A stretch of DNA of 64,000 nucleotides from Achatina immaculata. Lineage: Eukaryota > Mollusca > Gastropoda > Stylommatophora > Achatinidae. A program made the position numbers and the translations under genes. The notes under the pieces are model-generated. The model worked only from the letters and a program-made list of their open reading frames with translations, had not been told where the DNA came from and searched no databases. Positions 1 through 10,524 of the stretch are shown here, piece by piece. The first letter of the stretch is position 1, and every line of letters begins with the position of its first letter. The DNA lies in NCBI GenBank assembly GCA_009760885.1, contig CM019716.1:2299501-2363500 (forward strand). The letters run 5' to 3'.

Positions 1-165
1 TACCATCGCTAGCGAGCCATATTTGGTATGATACATTCGCCATTGCTAGCGAAACATACGTGGTATGATACATTCGCCATTGCTAGCGAAATATATTTGG
101 TATATATCTGCCATTGCTAACGAACACTGTTTGATTTGATACATTCGCCATTGCTAGCGAACCAC
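1..165. repeat. minisatellite, unit about 42 bp, cut by the window edge
   Basis: Four imperfect copies of a unit containing 'cattcgccattgctagcga' followed by a variable half. The array begins before the window, so its true length is unknown. No coding content is evident. Confidence 0.85.
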
Positions 166-1809
166 AGATGGTGCAGTATATTATGGTTACCAATTTAGTG
201 AACCTTTGCTTGTATGATGCAGCTACCATCGTTGGCGAGTTGCAGTTTGGAGTTCTAGTCAAGACACACCCTCCCCCCACCCCTTATCTCTCCCCGCATA
301 CAGAAAACCTCCTACCCCCTCGGGGGCCAAACCCCTGCAGTGTTACTCCAGTATCTGGGTGTGGATCCACTTCTAACTCATGGTCATGTTATCTGCTAAG
401 AAGATTGTCAGTTCGAAGGTTCAGGCAACCCCGCTACAACAAACCCACACCCAAGCTTCATCCCAATGTTGCAACATTTTCACCACAGCATCAGCTGCAA
501 AGATTCGCAGTTACCGCAGGCACGCAACGACTGTACTTCAGTTTCAAATAATTACACGAATCACTAACAAGAAATGTCCAGATATTAAAATTATCCAAAC
601 GTCTCATTATCACAGTCAATACTAGGTGATATTACAAGGGCGATAACTGAGCTATGATGATCGGACTCCACAACAAACTTTGACCAAGTTCTGATTAACG
701 CGGAAACTATGCGTGCAGCAACAACAACAAAATAAAGGACAAGATTTAGATAAAGATTCTAAAATTCTCCTCTTTTTACCCTAGGATGAGTGTAAACATT
801 TTATTGCTTTCAAAGATGTAAAAGAAATGTTTATTTTTCCATTAAGAAGAATATGTTGAGAGTGAGTGAGAGAGAGAGAGAGGGGGGGGGGGAATAGAGA
901 GAGAAAGAGAGGCTTTTCTCTTCAATTTCTTAAAAGTGGATTACTTCAGAAAAAAAATAGAAGAAGATGTCAAGCGAAGAGAAGAATGCTACCAGGCATT
1001 GAGAAACTTATGGGGTGTGGATGGACGTAAGTGGAGGGGAAAAGACCAGAGCCTGGCACGTGCCTAATGTCAAAGAGTTCCCTGGCAGTCATCCAGGTAC
1101 AGCTCCTGTCTTTCTTAAAAAAGAAATCTCCCCAGACACCCCCACCCCCACCCTACCCAGCGTGAAAGAGATTTGAAAAACTAATCCAGGAGAAACTTGA
1201 TTCCCTCCAGCAAGTATTGCCCATTGCAGTGTTCCGCTAGGTATCTCGTGACGCAAGAAGGATGTTAATTTACTATCTCGCGCTGAGGAGACGCCAAGAG
1301 TCATCTCACGCACGATGTGGCCGCACTTGTCAACGATCGCTTGTGTTGGTTAAAGTAATTGATTTTATGGTTTCTACAGCTGCCTGGTTTTCTTTTCTTT
1401 TCTTTCTCCTGACTATCACGTGCAGCTCTTTCTTCTCACAGCCCCACCCCAACCCAACTTCTTCAACAACAAGGAAAAAAAAACTAACAAGGGATAAACC
1501 AGATACCGGAATGTTCCAGAAAGAAAAAATAAACTGCTTTCTTTGATGATTTTGCTCGTTTAGCTCCAGGCAAAGATAAAGAAGGAAACGATTTAACGTG
1601 ATTTATTTTGAGAACTTTTATTGCCCCTTTTTTTTTTTTTTGCTTCTTAGAATTTTACAGCGACGAAACGAAGATGAATATTTTCTTGAACATATTTTAA
1701 CAAAGAAAGATGAGAAACCAAGTTCTTCAGAATGTAACGGCGCGAAGCTTTTCTGTTTCAGCCAATGATTATGAAAGTAATGTTCTTGGTGTTAGAAGTT
1801 TCAGAGTTG
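166..1809. other. stretch with no supported gene
   Basis: I see no convincing exon. Short open frames here lack splice support. A GA-rich run with a poly-G tract lies at about 863-910 and a poly-T run near 1628. The C-rich patches near 270-330 and 1130-1160 are simple low-complexity DNA. Confidence 0.5.
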
Positions 1810-2108
1810 CCCAAGGCTCTATCCAACCTCATCTTTGTTGTCCTGGCGATCTAATTAGTTTGGCTAATGGATAAGGGACCATGGTGATACTCATGGTGGT
1901 AGAGTTTGATCAGAAACCAGCTCTTTGGACTGTCCAGTTCAGGTCTTCAATAAATTCACCATAATTCACTCTGCATCAAAATCATCGCGCCGTGGGCTGC
2001 AACGAACAACAATCTGCAGTTCCAGGATAAGAAGAACATAGAACAACAGCAGATACAAATTCTGCGCTTCCAGGGAAAGAAGAACACAGAAAAACAGCAA
2101 ATACGACT
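1810..2108 (+). mobile_element. diverged copy of a SINE-like dispersed repeat with (GAA)-rich tail
   Basis: The stretch reads like the family seen better at 11650-12040: 'ctatccaacctc' near the start, then 'ctgcagttccagg' and a GAA-rich tail. The tail segment of about 48 bp is duplicated (roughly 2016-2063 and 2064-2108). Internal sequence is badly diverged, so family membership rests on the ordered short matches. Confidence 0.45.
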
Positions 2109-2277
2109 TCAAAAAAAAAAAAAAGAAAGATAACTGTTGAAGTTTAATAAACACGCAGAGAAAAACTTAGAAGCCAGTCTCAAGAGGTAACCAGAAATAA
2201 AATTACTAACGCAGAAACGGACAAATTTACTGTAGTGTAACGGCATTTTCCGTACTACAAAACAGGTTTGAAGTGGG

Positions 2278-2366
2278 CAGATCAACATAATCCAGCCTCG
2301 CGTGGACATATCAACATATCCAGCCTCGCCTGGTCATATCAACATATCCAGCCTCGCGTGGACAGA
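2278..2366. repeat. 31-bp tandem repeat, about 3 copies
   Basis: The unit contains 'catatccagcctcgcgtgga' with single-base changes between copies. Confidence 0.85.
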
Positions 2367-2777
2367 TACTTTGGAGAAATGACTTTTCCGTGTTGCACTT
2401 CCCCATCTCTCTCGACGCTCTTAATCAGTTCCAGAGGAAGTACAAGATCCATACGTCAGAAAATCCAGCACAGCTGTAGGAGACGCCAGAAGGTGAGAAG
2501 ACTACAGAACCTCGACACCAACTGCCTTCAAGTCGATCCCTCCTTCAGGATTTATCTTTCAGGATTTATCTTTCGGAATTTACTATCTGAGCAGTAACTT
2601 TCCCCAAACATTCAGACGACAGTGGATTTTGACAGGGAAATTTTCATGAAATTTGAAATACGTTTACTATTAAGGAAAATTTAAAATAAAATATATAAAT
2701 ATTTCCACACTTTGCTTGCCGCAGGCCAATATATTGCCACATGTTTCGCTTTTATTAACGAGACAAAACAATGTTCT

Positions 2778-2788
2778 ATAGCTGCAAA
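2778..2788. repeat. target-site duplication, left copy (RTE element)
   Basis: 'atagctgcaaa' here is repeated exactly at 5889-5899, directly after the AG-rich tail of the LINE. It fixes the insertion limits at 2789-5888. Confidence 0.85.
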
Positions 2789-5700
2789 ACCCTATCTGGT
2801 AAAAAACTATCAGACTGCTACAGAAACAGAAGCAAGGGAAAAAGCAAATGCAGGTGGAAGGAGAAATGCGTATCAGGAAACTGAGCCCATGAAGGTTGTG
2901 GATGAAAGCCAGCCACTGGAAGTCCCCAGCCCGACTGCAGACCTCCTGGAACCTAAACAAAAGATGCAAATAGGCAGCTGGAATGTAAGAACACTAAACC
3001 AGACTGGAAAACTAGCACAAACCATCAAGGAAATGCACAGATACAAACTAGACATACTAGGAATACAAGAAGCAAGATGGACAGGACAAGGCAGAAGGAA
3101 ATTAACAACACAGCACACAGAAGATACAATAATATGGTCAGGTAAAGAAGATCTTCATGAAGGAGGAGTAGCATTGATTATAACAAAAGAAGCATCAAGA
3201 GCATTGCTGAAATGGACCCCAATAAATGAGAGATTATTATATGCACGGTTCAACTCAAGATTCACGAAGCTGTCTATTATAGTTTGTTATGCACCAACAG
3301 AAGCAGCTGAAGAGGAATTAAAAGAAGATTTTTACAACAGCCTCCAAGCCACAGTAGAAACAATACCCAAGCATGATATGCTACTCATCTTGGGCGACTT
3401 CAATGCAAAAGTAGGTGAAGGAAATGAAGATAGAAGAAGAATCATGGGAAGAGAAGGAATCGGAGAAATAAATGAAAATGGAGAAAGACTGTGCAGTTTC
3501 TGTGAAGAAAACATGATGACCATCGGAGGGACAATTTTCCAACACAAAAACATCCATAAGGTGACTTGGAGGTCACCAGATAAAACCACAGAAAACCAAA
3601 TCGATCACATACTAATAAACAACAAGTGGAAACGGTCACTACAAGATGTGCGAGCAAGGAAAGGAGCAGATATAGGAAGTGATCACAACCTTCTGGTAGC
3701 AAAAATAAAACTAAAATTAAGGAAAGCCAGAATCGGAGAACACAGAAAGATACATTTTGATACAAGAAAACTGATAGACCAGCAAACAAGAAATGAATTC
3801 TCAATAATACTTAAGAACCGCTTCAGTGTCCTACAAGACGAAGCAGAAATGTCCATATTAGAGTTCAATAAAACACTACAGGAAACAGCAAAAGAGGTGC
3901 TGGGATATCGGAAAAGGAGAAAAGAGGAATGGATAAGTGAGACCACATGGGAAAAGATAGAGCAAAGAAAAGAAATCAAGAAAAAATTACTGAACACCAA
4001 ATCACAACGGCTTAAAGAACGAGTTTTAAGTAATTATGCACAAAAAGACAAAGAAGTGAAGGAATCATGCCGTCAAGATAAACGTCAGTATTATGACAAC
4101 TTAGCAGAGACAGCAGAGAAAGCAGCATATACAAATGACATGAAAACCATATATAAAATCACAAAGCAGATGACAGGTAACTTCAATACAAGATGTGAAA
4201 GTGCAGTAAGAACACAAAATGGACAACTGGTCAGTGGAGAAAGAGAAAAAATTGAAAGATGGAGGGAACACTTTAACACCCTACTAAACAGAACACAAGC
4301 AGCACAAGCAATAGATATACCTGAAGCAAAAGCGGAACTAAACATCAATACAGGACCAATAACAATAAATGAAGTAAAAGAGGCGATAAAGATGCTAAAA
4401 TCAGACAGGGCACCAGGTGAAGATGAAGTGACTGCTGAGATGTTGAAAGCAGAAGAAACAGAAACACCAAAACAACTTTGCCGGATATTACAACAAATTT
4501 GGGATTTAGAAAAAGCCCCAGAGGAGTGGAAAACTGGTCTTATAGTAAAACTACCAAAGAAGGGTGACCTCAGAGATTGCGGGAACTGGAGAGGCATTAC
4601 CCTACTGCCACTCACTAGTAAAGTATTTTGCAGAATAATCATCAACAGAATTGTACCAATACTTGAGGAAAAACTTCGGAAAGAGCAGGCAGGATTTAGG
4701 AAAGGAAGATCATGCATAGACCATATATTTGTACTTAGACAAATATTAGAACAGGCAAATGAGTGGCATAGCACAACATATGCATTATTCATAGATTTTG
4801 AGAAAGCCTTTGACAGTGTCAACAGAGATGCACTGTGGAAAATCCTAAGATGGCATGGCCTCCCCCATAAAATAGTTAATGTAATCAAAGCCCTATACGA
4901 GGGTTTTCAGTGCAAAGTTATCTGTGGAGAACATACCTCCAGCAGCTTTAGGGTACAAACAGGAGTGAAACAGGGATGTGTACTATCACCAACATTATTT
5001 ATCTTGGCAGTAGACTGGTTAATGAAGGAGGCAACATCAGACAAACGCAGAGGATTACAATGGACCCTTAACACAGTGCTGGAGGACCTTGACTTTGCGG
5101 ACGACATTTGTCTATTATCAAGCAGTCACAAAGATATGCAAGATAAAATAAACAAGTTAACCCAGAGTGCAAACAACATAGGACTAAAGATCAACGTAGG
5201 AAAGACAAAATTAATGAAGCAAAATGTGAACAACAGAAATGTACTCAGAGTAGATAACAAGTTAGTGGAGGAGGTCAACGAATTTGTATACCTTGGCAGC
5301 AGAGTAGTAGAAAATGGAGACAGCACAGAGGACATCAACAGCAGACTTACTAGAGCAAACCAGGCTTTTGCAATGCTACAGAATATATGGAAATCAAATA
5401 AACTAAGCATAAATATGAAAATCAGGATATTTAAGAGTAATGTTCTAAGTGTACTACTCTATGGTAGTGAATGCTGGAAAATCACCAAAACCATAGAAAA
5501 CAAGTTGAATTCTTTCCAGACTAAATGTTTACGTAGAATTAAAAAAATATTTTGGCCAAACACCATAAGAAATAACATCTTATTGGCAGAAATGCAGATG
5601 AAACCACTGATAACAATTATTGAGGAAAGACGCTGGCGATGGTTGGGACATGTGCTCAGAATGACTGACAACTCACTACCAAAAATAGCACTAAGATGGA

Positions 5701-5888
5701 CACCACAGGGGAACAGAAGTAAGGGTAGACCAAAAGAGACATGGAGAAGAACAACAGAAAGGATGTTGAGCAATAGAGGGCTCACCTGGGCAAGAGCAGA
5801 AAAAAAGGCGAAAGACAGGCATTTGTGGAAAACCCTTGCGGAAGCCCCATGTGCCCTGGGCACTTAAGGTTCAGAGAGAGAGAGAGAG
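2789..5888 (+). mobile_element. RTE-type non-LTR retrotransposon, intact ORF, slightly 5'-truncated
   Basis: This LINE is bounded by the 11-bp duplication 'atagctgcaaa'. It starts at 'ccctatctggtaaaa', which in the related copy at 52127-55371 lies about 110 bases inside a longer 5' leader, so the leader is truncated here. It holds one ORF and a tiny 3' untranslated part: the stop is followed by 'ggttcag' and an (AG)n run. Very short 3' ends with simple-repeat tails are typical of the RTE clade. Intact coding plus a perfect duplication suggest a recent insertion; activity is not shown. Clade placement is from motif content only. Confidence 0.88.
2889..5867 (+). CDS. RTE-type endonuclease/reverse transcriptase polyprotein
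   Basis: The product of about 992 residues carries an N-terminal APE-like endonuclease and a central reverse transcriptase; in RTE elements the first nicks the target and the second primes cDNA on the nick. Endonuclease motifs, in order: GSWNVRTL, ILGIQEARW, GGVALI, LGDFNAKVG, QIDHILIN and GSDHNLL (active-site Asp/Asn and His present). Reverse transcriptase motifs: RGITLLPLTSKVF, EQAGFRKGRSCIDHI, LFIDFEKAFDSVN, GVKQGCVLSP and the catalytic FADD box. A basic tail (WLGHVLRM, GRPKETWRR) follows. An open frame runs upstream to an ATG at 2712, but that ATG lies in flanking DNA outside the duplication. The ATG at 2889 (MKVVDESQ) is shared with the sister copy, so I choose it. No stop or frameshift was found. 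Confidence 0.9.
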   Translation: MKVVDESQPLEVPSPTADLLEPKQKMQIGSWNVRTLNQTGKLAQTIKEMHRYKLDILGIQEARWTGQGRRKLTTQHTEDTIIWSGKEDLHEGGVALIITKEASRALLKWTPINERLLYARFNSRFTKLSIIVCYAPTEAAEEELKEDFYNSLQATVETIPKHDMLLILGDFNAKVGEGNEDRRRIMGREGIGEINENGERLCSFCEENMMTIGGTIFQHKNIHKVTWRSPDKTTENQIDHILINNKWKRSLQDVRARKGADIGSDHNLLVAKIKLKLRKARIGEHRKIHFDTRKLIDQQTRNEFSIILKNRFSVLQDEAEMSILEFNKTLQETAKEVLGYRKRRKEEWISETTWEKIEQRKEIKKKLLNTKSQRLKERVLSNYAQKDKEVKESCRQDKRQYYDNLAETAEKAAYTNDMKTIYKITKQMTGNFNTRCESAVRTQNGQLVSGEREKIERWREHFNTLLNRTQAAQAIDIPEAKAELNINTGPITINEVKEAIKMLKSDRAPGEDEVTAEMLKAEETETPKQLCRILQQIWDLEKAPEEWKTGLIVKLPKKGDLRDCGNWRGITLLPLTSKVFCRIIINRIVPILEEKLRKEQAGFRKGRSCIDHIFVLRQILEQANEWHSTTYALFIDFEKAFDSVNRDALWKILRWHGLPHKIVNVIKALYEGFQCKVICGEHTSSSFRVQTGVKQGCVLSPTLFILAVDWLMKEATSDKRRGLQWTLNTVLEDLDFADDICLLSSSHKDMQDKINKLTQSANNIGLKINVGKTKLMKQNVNNRNVLRVDNKLVEEVNEFVYLGSRVVENGDSTEDINSRLTRANQAFAMLQNIWKSNKLSINMKIRIFKSNVLSVLLYGSECWKITKTIENKLNSFQTKCLRRIKKIFWPNTIRNNILLAEMQMKPLITIIEERRWRWLGHVLRMTDNSLPKIALRWTPQGNRSKGRPKETWRRTTERMLSNRGLTWARAEKKAKDRHLWKTLAEAPCALGT

Positions 5889-5899
5889 ATAGCTGCAAA
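5889..5899. repeat. target-site duplication, right copy (RTE element)
   Basis: Exact repeat of 2778-2788. Confidence 0.85.
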
Positions 5900-6059
5900 G
5901 TTCAGCCATAAATAGCAGCTACATGTGCAATTATTACACCAGAAGAATGGCAAGAACATGTGTGAATTCATCGCACAAAGAAATCTACGATAGTTAGCAT
6001 ATGTGTGCCATGCGGGTGTGAAATGTTATTGCCTTCACAGGCCACTACAGCATTTGAGG

Positions 6060-6245
6060 AAAAGACGCCGGCGCATGTCTTCGTTGCCTTTTGTTTTCCA
6101 AGAGAAACCCAGTTTCCCATTTTTTGGAGTCTGCCAGCTCTGGTCGATCCGCCCTACGGCAAAATCGAACAGCGAACGTTCTGATGAGCAGGCGAGTGCT
6201 ATAACTACCATACCACGGCGGCTCATCTCACAAAGCTGGAAATAT
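6060..6245 (-). mobile_element. tRNA-headed SINE fragment, minus strand
   Basis: On the minus strand 'tggtatggtagttatagcac' resembles an A box, followed by 'tcgcctgctcatcagaacg' and 'gctgttcgattttgcc', which resembles a B box. A second, diverged copy of the same head is at 48650-48780, also minus. The body after the head was not delimited. Confidence 0.5.
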
Positions 6246-6309
6246 AATATAAAAAAATGAAGCCTAAGTTTTAGCACTGCTCTTGTTACTCTAATCTTGA
6301 TTAATTGCA

Positions 6310-6800
6310 TTCAGCATTATTATCTGTGTAGGTAGGTTCTTCAGCCTTATTATCTATGTAGGCAGGTTCTTCAGCATTATTATCTGTGTAGGTAGGTTCT
6401 TCAGCCTTATTATCTGTGTAGGCAGGTTCTTCAGCATTATTATCTGTGTAGGTACGTTCTTTAGCAATATTATCTGTGTAGGTAGGTTCATCAGAAATAT
6501 TATCTGTGTAGGTAGGTTCTTCAGCCTTATTATCTGTGTAGGCAGGTTCTTCAGCATTATTATCTGTGTAGGTACGTTCTTTAGCAATATTATCTGTGTA
6601 GGTAGGTTCTTCAGCCTTATTATCTGTGTAGGCAGGTTCTTCAGCATTATTATCTGTGTAGGTACGTTCTTTAGCAATATTATCTGTGTAGGTAGGTTCA
6701 TCAGAAATATTATCTGTGTAGGTAGGTTCATCAGAAATATTATCTGTGTAGGTACATTCTTTAGCAATATTGTCTGTGTATGTACATTCTTTAACAATAC
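6310..6800. repeat. 30-bp minisatellite, about 16 copies
   Basis: The unit is 'ttcagcattattatctgtgtaggta' plus a short variable part; alternative units ('catcagaaat', 'ctttagcaat') alternate in blocks. Because 30 is a multiple of three, the minus strand reads as a repetitive 175-residue frame, which I do not regard as a protein. Confidence 0.92.
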
Positions 6801-7796
6801 ATTCCCTAGCTTCAGATCTCCCAACCCAACAGCGAAATCAACAGAGCGTAGCATACATGAACCATTCATAGCCGTGATCATCTACTTTATGCTCCTGATC
6901 GACCCGCGATTATCGACCTGGAGAATCTTCGCATCCCCGACGGCTGGACAAGCAAGGAGTGTCTCTGTCGACGCTGCAGTGGAAGAAACTGCGCATGAAC
7001 TGCACGCGTCTACGTTTTGCGACAGTCTAGTTCAAACAGCAAGAGATCATCTCAGCACTCCATGACGCATCTATGGAAGGTTCTGGACGGAGCCGCGCAA
7101 TCTCTGTAAGGACAAACGCCAACGGAGAAACGACTTGGCCACGTGATTAGATTTATTTTCTGGAAATTATTCTCACTCTCTGGTTCGCGCTGGGAAGAAA
7201 GATGGAGAGAGAAGCCTCGCTTCCGCAGTCAACGTGCATGGAAAATATTAAGTTCAGGACATGGCAGGATCGCGAAACAAACACAAAGAAACAAACAAAA
7301 AAACAGTAATAACATGATAATATTCTAAAAATAGATCTGATTTAAGTAATGACGGATTAACCACAACTCAGGCCCATAAGCTAAACTTAGTATAGGAGCC
7401 CCCGTCCCCCTGACCTATATCACCTATCTCCTGATACATGACCCGACCCCCTCCCTCCCAACCCACCCTCACCACATCCAGCTGTAAATCTCCACTGTTA
7501 CTTGACTGTACTACACAGACTAAACACACACTTGTATATCGTATTTTCTTCTGGATAACATAACGTGTTAGTGTAGCAATAATAATTATAAAAGACTGTC
7601 ACATGAAACAGTATTCTATATTTGCAACTGTCCCCCTCCCCCACCCCGACGCCGAGGCCCAAGCTCCTTCGGGGGCCCCCAGACGTAAGCCTGTTCTCCT
7701 AAAGTCTACTCATCATTGAATTGGACTATCAGCAATGCGATATGATTTGAATGCGGTTATCATTATCATAATTGAACGCGATGACGCATTTCTTTC
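6801..7796. other. stretch without a supported gene; GC-richer patch at 6890-7260
   Basis: The patch at 6890-7260 is visibly richer in CpG than its surroundings and has 'atctctgtaaggac', which resembles a 5' splice site. It could be a promoter or first exon, but nothing confirms it. 7370-7680 is C-rich low complexity. Confidence 0.35.
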
Positions 7797-8212
7797 CATA
7801 GAATTTACACAGACAACTTATCTATAATTAGCTATATCCTTTCCATAGAATTTACACAGACAACTTATCTATAATTAGCTATATCCTTTCCATAGAATTT
7901 ACACAGACAACTTATCTATAATTAGCCATATCCTTTCCATAAAATTTACACAGACAACTTATCTATAATTAGCTATATCCTTTCCATAAAATTTACACAT
8001 ACAACTTATCTACAATTAGTTATATCCTTTCCATAGAATTTACACAGACAACTTATCTATAATTAGCTGTATCCTTTCCATAGAATTTACACAGACAATT
8101 TATCTATAATTAGCTATATCCTTTCCATAGAATTTACACAGACAACTTATCTATAATTAGCTATATCCTTTCCATAGAATTTACACAGACAACTTATCTA
8201 TAATTAGCTATA
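7797..8212. repeat. 47-bp minisatellite, about 9 copies
   Basis: The unit contains 'tttccatagaatttacacag' and 'acaacttatctataattagc'. Copies are nearly identical, implying recent homogenisation. Confidence 0.93.
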
Positions 8213-8622
8213 ATACTGACACACTGAAGAAATAATGACAATAAAACATTAAAAAGAGAATACAATCCACATATTTAGCCAAGACAGCGAAATGTGACAG
8301 TTCAAAGCATAGTTTACGAGTGCGTCCATTATATTCACAAGCACGGCTGTACTGAAACAAGGATTCCAAAACAAAACAAATGAAGTTTCGCCAATTATGG
8401 AAAATATCATATCGTGCAAAAAAAGTAAGGAAGTCAAAAACTCTGTGAGATATCATATAAAAAAGCTATTCCATGAAGCTTCAAGTAAAGGACAGAAAAA
8501 AAGGAAGACTGATAATTTCATTTTCTTTTCTGAAAGACCAAACAGCCGAATAAAAGCCATATTACTTGTACAGAGAAAACGTAAGCTTAAAGAAAAGAAT
8601 GGATCTGGCCCCTTCATTGACG

Positions 8623-8624
<2 letters not shown>

Positions 8625-8654
<30 letters not shown>
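8625..8654. repeat. (AAT)n microsatellite
   Basis: About ten AAT units. Confidence 0.95.
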
Positions 8655-8655
<1 letters not shown>

Positions 8656-9010
8656 CTCCTGGATCACAATCGATAACTTCAGGGAAATAATAACTAGCAG
8701 TACTTTGTGGAAATGTCGTGAAAGTATGACCTCACAATCCATTACTTTACAGAAATGGAACTGGATTTACAAGACAAACTCTGAACAGTTGTGAACCGCT
8801 ATCTATCTAGTATTTGTGAAATATAGCACAGTCTGTGGTAGAAGACTGTTAAAATGAACAGAACAAAAGAAAATCATAGAATATGAAGATTGTCATTTTC
8901 GAAGCATGTAAGGAAAACACAAACTCATGGCTGAAGACTCGCACAGATAAATGAACAGTCTACAAAAAAAAAAAACAAAAACAACTAACAGACATAAATA
9001 TCAGACTTAC

Positions 9011-9243
9011 CTCCATCTGAACACTGGACAATTCGATGACCTGCTCTGGTCCGCGGCCACTCGTGTATCCAATAGTCTGGGTTTGATGGCCATGATCTTT
9101 GTACTGATGGTGATCATCATCGCTGCTACAGAAGCTCTCGGAACTGCTCAAAGTTGTGGAGTCGTCGTGCAGAGCCGGTGTCTCCAAGGAGCTGTAACTG
9201 GAACTGCTGAGACTGTCCTCCGACGAGTACGACATGGTTTGGT
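9011..9243 (-). CDS. coding exon of an unrecognised serine-rich protein
   Basis: On the minus strand this exon has an acceptor ('ccttactgcag' before 9243), an ATG at 9235, 75 codons without a stop, and a consensus donor ('gtaagt' from 9010) in phase 0. The peptide begins MSYSSEDSLSSSSYSSLE, continues with acidic and His-rich residues, and ends GPEQVIELSSVQME. An intron before the ATG implies an upstream 5' UTR exon. The Ser/Asp/Glu-rich start suggests a disordered N terminus. I do not recognise the family, and downstream exons, which should lie below 9010, were not identified. The start codon, a clean frame and two good splice sites make it more credible than the other short frames nearby. 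Confidence 0.5.
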
Positions 9244-9249
9244 CTGCAG

Positions 9250-10069
9250 TAAGGATTTAAAACGTTACTTACAATGCCATGAAATGTTACAATTGTCCTT
9301 TAATAAAGCACTAAATTCATTCCGAATAACTGAACCACGGAAGCTGTGTGAAGACAAGCGTGCCGGAGACAGATTTCATGAATGAACTGAAACAAAACCC
9401 ATCCATCTATCCAATGTCAGATTCCACAGCAAGGAAAAAAATTCTGTACCTCATCCAACTTTTTTTCTTATTTTCTCGAGATTTGGTTTCAACTTTACAA
9501 CAATCTGCCCACACCGAGTGTGAACAAACTAACGGATGGACAAGACAGATTTCTGAAAATAGTCTATTCACATCTCAATCGCGTGCCAAAATGGCTGAAT
9601 TTGGACTTGAAAGCCGAGAGCTTATCTGGCATGCTATCTGGCCGGTGAAATTCCCTTTTCTGTTTGAATAAACTTGTTTTGCCGAATAGTCTTTTTTGAG
9701 GTCAACGTAAGGGCGAAATGGCAACTGGATGCAGCCACCGAAAAGAAAATGGTTTCTGGACAGCTTTTACTGGCAAATATGGTTATCTCGAGCGACTTCG
9801 ATTGTTCAGGTGGCTAGAGCTGGTCTCATGAGGATTTTTCAAATATCACTTTAGCATAGAGACATTTCTCTGGTGTAATAAAATTCTGAAAATTTCAGAC
9901 TATAAATGAAACATTTATTATTTCTGTAAAATATATTTCGTTCAGATGCATATGAGTCAGTTCTTATTGTGTAACTGCTACTTCATATCCCACTACGCAT
10001 CGTTTATAAAACGGTTCTTCACCATTAACATCACTGAAGGCATGGAATATGAAATTTTATGGGGTTTTT
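9250..10069. other. stretch with no supported feature
   Basis: No repeat or exon recognised. Confidence 0.4.
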
Positions 10070-10290
10070 TGTGTGTGTTATATCATGAATTTCTAGAATA
10101 TTGAGCTGTCAGGGAGGCAAAGTTCTGCAAGAGACATGCAAATGAATGAATGAATGAGCTATATTATGTCACGAATTTATAGAATATGAAGCTAAATTAT
10201 ACCAAGAATTTCTAGAATATTAAGCTATGTTATTTCATGAATTTCTAGAATACTGAGTAATATTATTATATAATGGGTTTATAGAATATA
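10070..10290. repeat. degenerate tandem repeat, unit about 30 bp
   Basis: Copies of 'catgaatttctagaatatt' spaced at about 30 bp are diverged from each other. The array is interrupted at 10108-10159 by a LINE 3' scrap. Confidence 0.65.
10108..10159 (+). mobile_element. 52-bp 3' scrap of LINE family F
   Basis: 'gggaggcaaagttctgcaag' followed by 'agacatgcaaatgaatg' matches the 3' end of the family F copies at 49600-50145 and 46320-46612, including the (AATG)n tail. Confidence 0.7.
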
Positions 10291-10370
10291 GAAAGCCAGC
10301 GAGGCACACTAAAACAGACATTCAAAAATATACATAAAGCGTTTTTATATTCTTTTTCTCTTCTTCAGTC

Positions 10371-10524
10371 ATGGCGACCGGGCAGGACGGGCGAAAGACC
10401 GCGGAACATAGAGAACGACTTTACGTATCACGGCTTCTTCATTTTAAAAGGAAACGAGGGCTAAAACTGAAACTAGACGACGAAAACGCCAAAGTGACTA
10501 GACCTTATAGCCTACTAAAAATGG
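10371..10524 (+). CDS. doubtful exon candidate
   Basis: A pyrimidine tract ending 'ctcttcttcag' precedes an ATG and an open frame rich in Lys/Arg (MATGQDGRKTAEHRERLYVS...). A weak donor ('atggttagtt') lies near 10522. No family is recognised and no partner exon was found. This could equally be chance. Confidence 0.2.

Noticed and set aside
6310..6800. CRISPR-like look of regular 30-bp repeats (also 7797-8212 and 18930-20020)
   Set aside because: Units are directly adjacent with no unique spacers, no cas genes exist, and the genome is animal. They are minisatellites.
6354..6881. 175-residue repetitive minus-strand frame
   Set aside because: It is the translation of a 30-bp array, which stays open because the unit is a multiple of three; there is no splice or start support.
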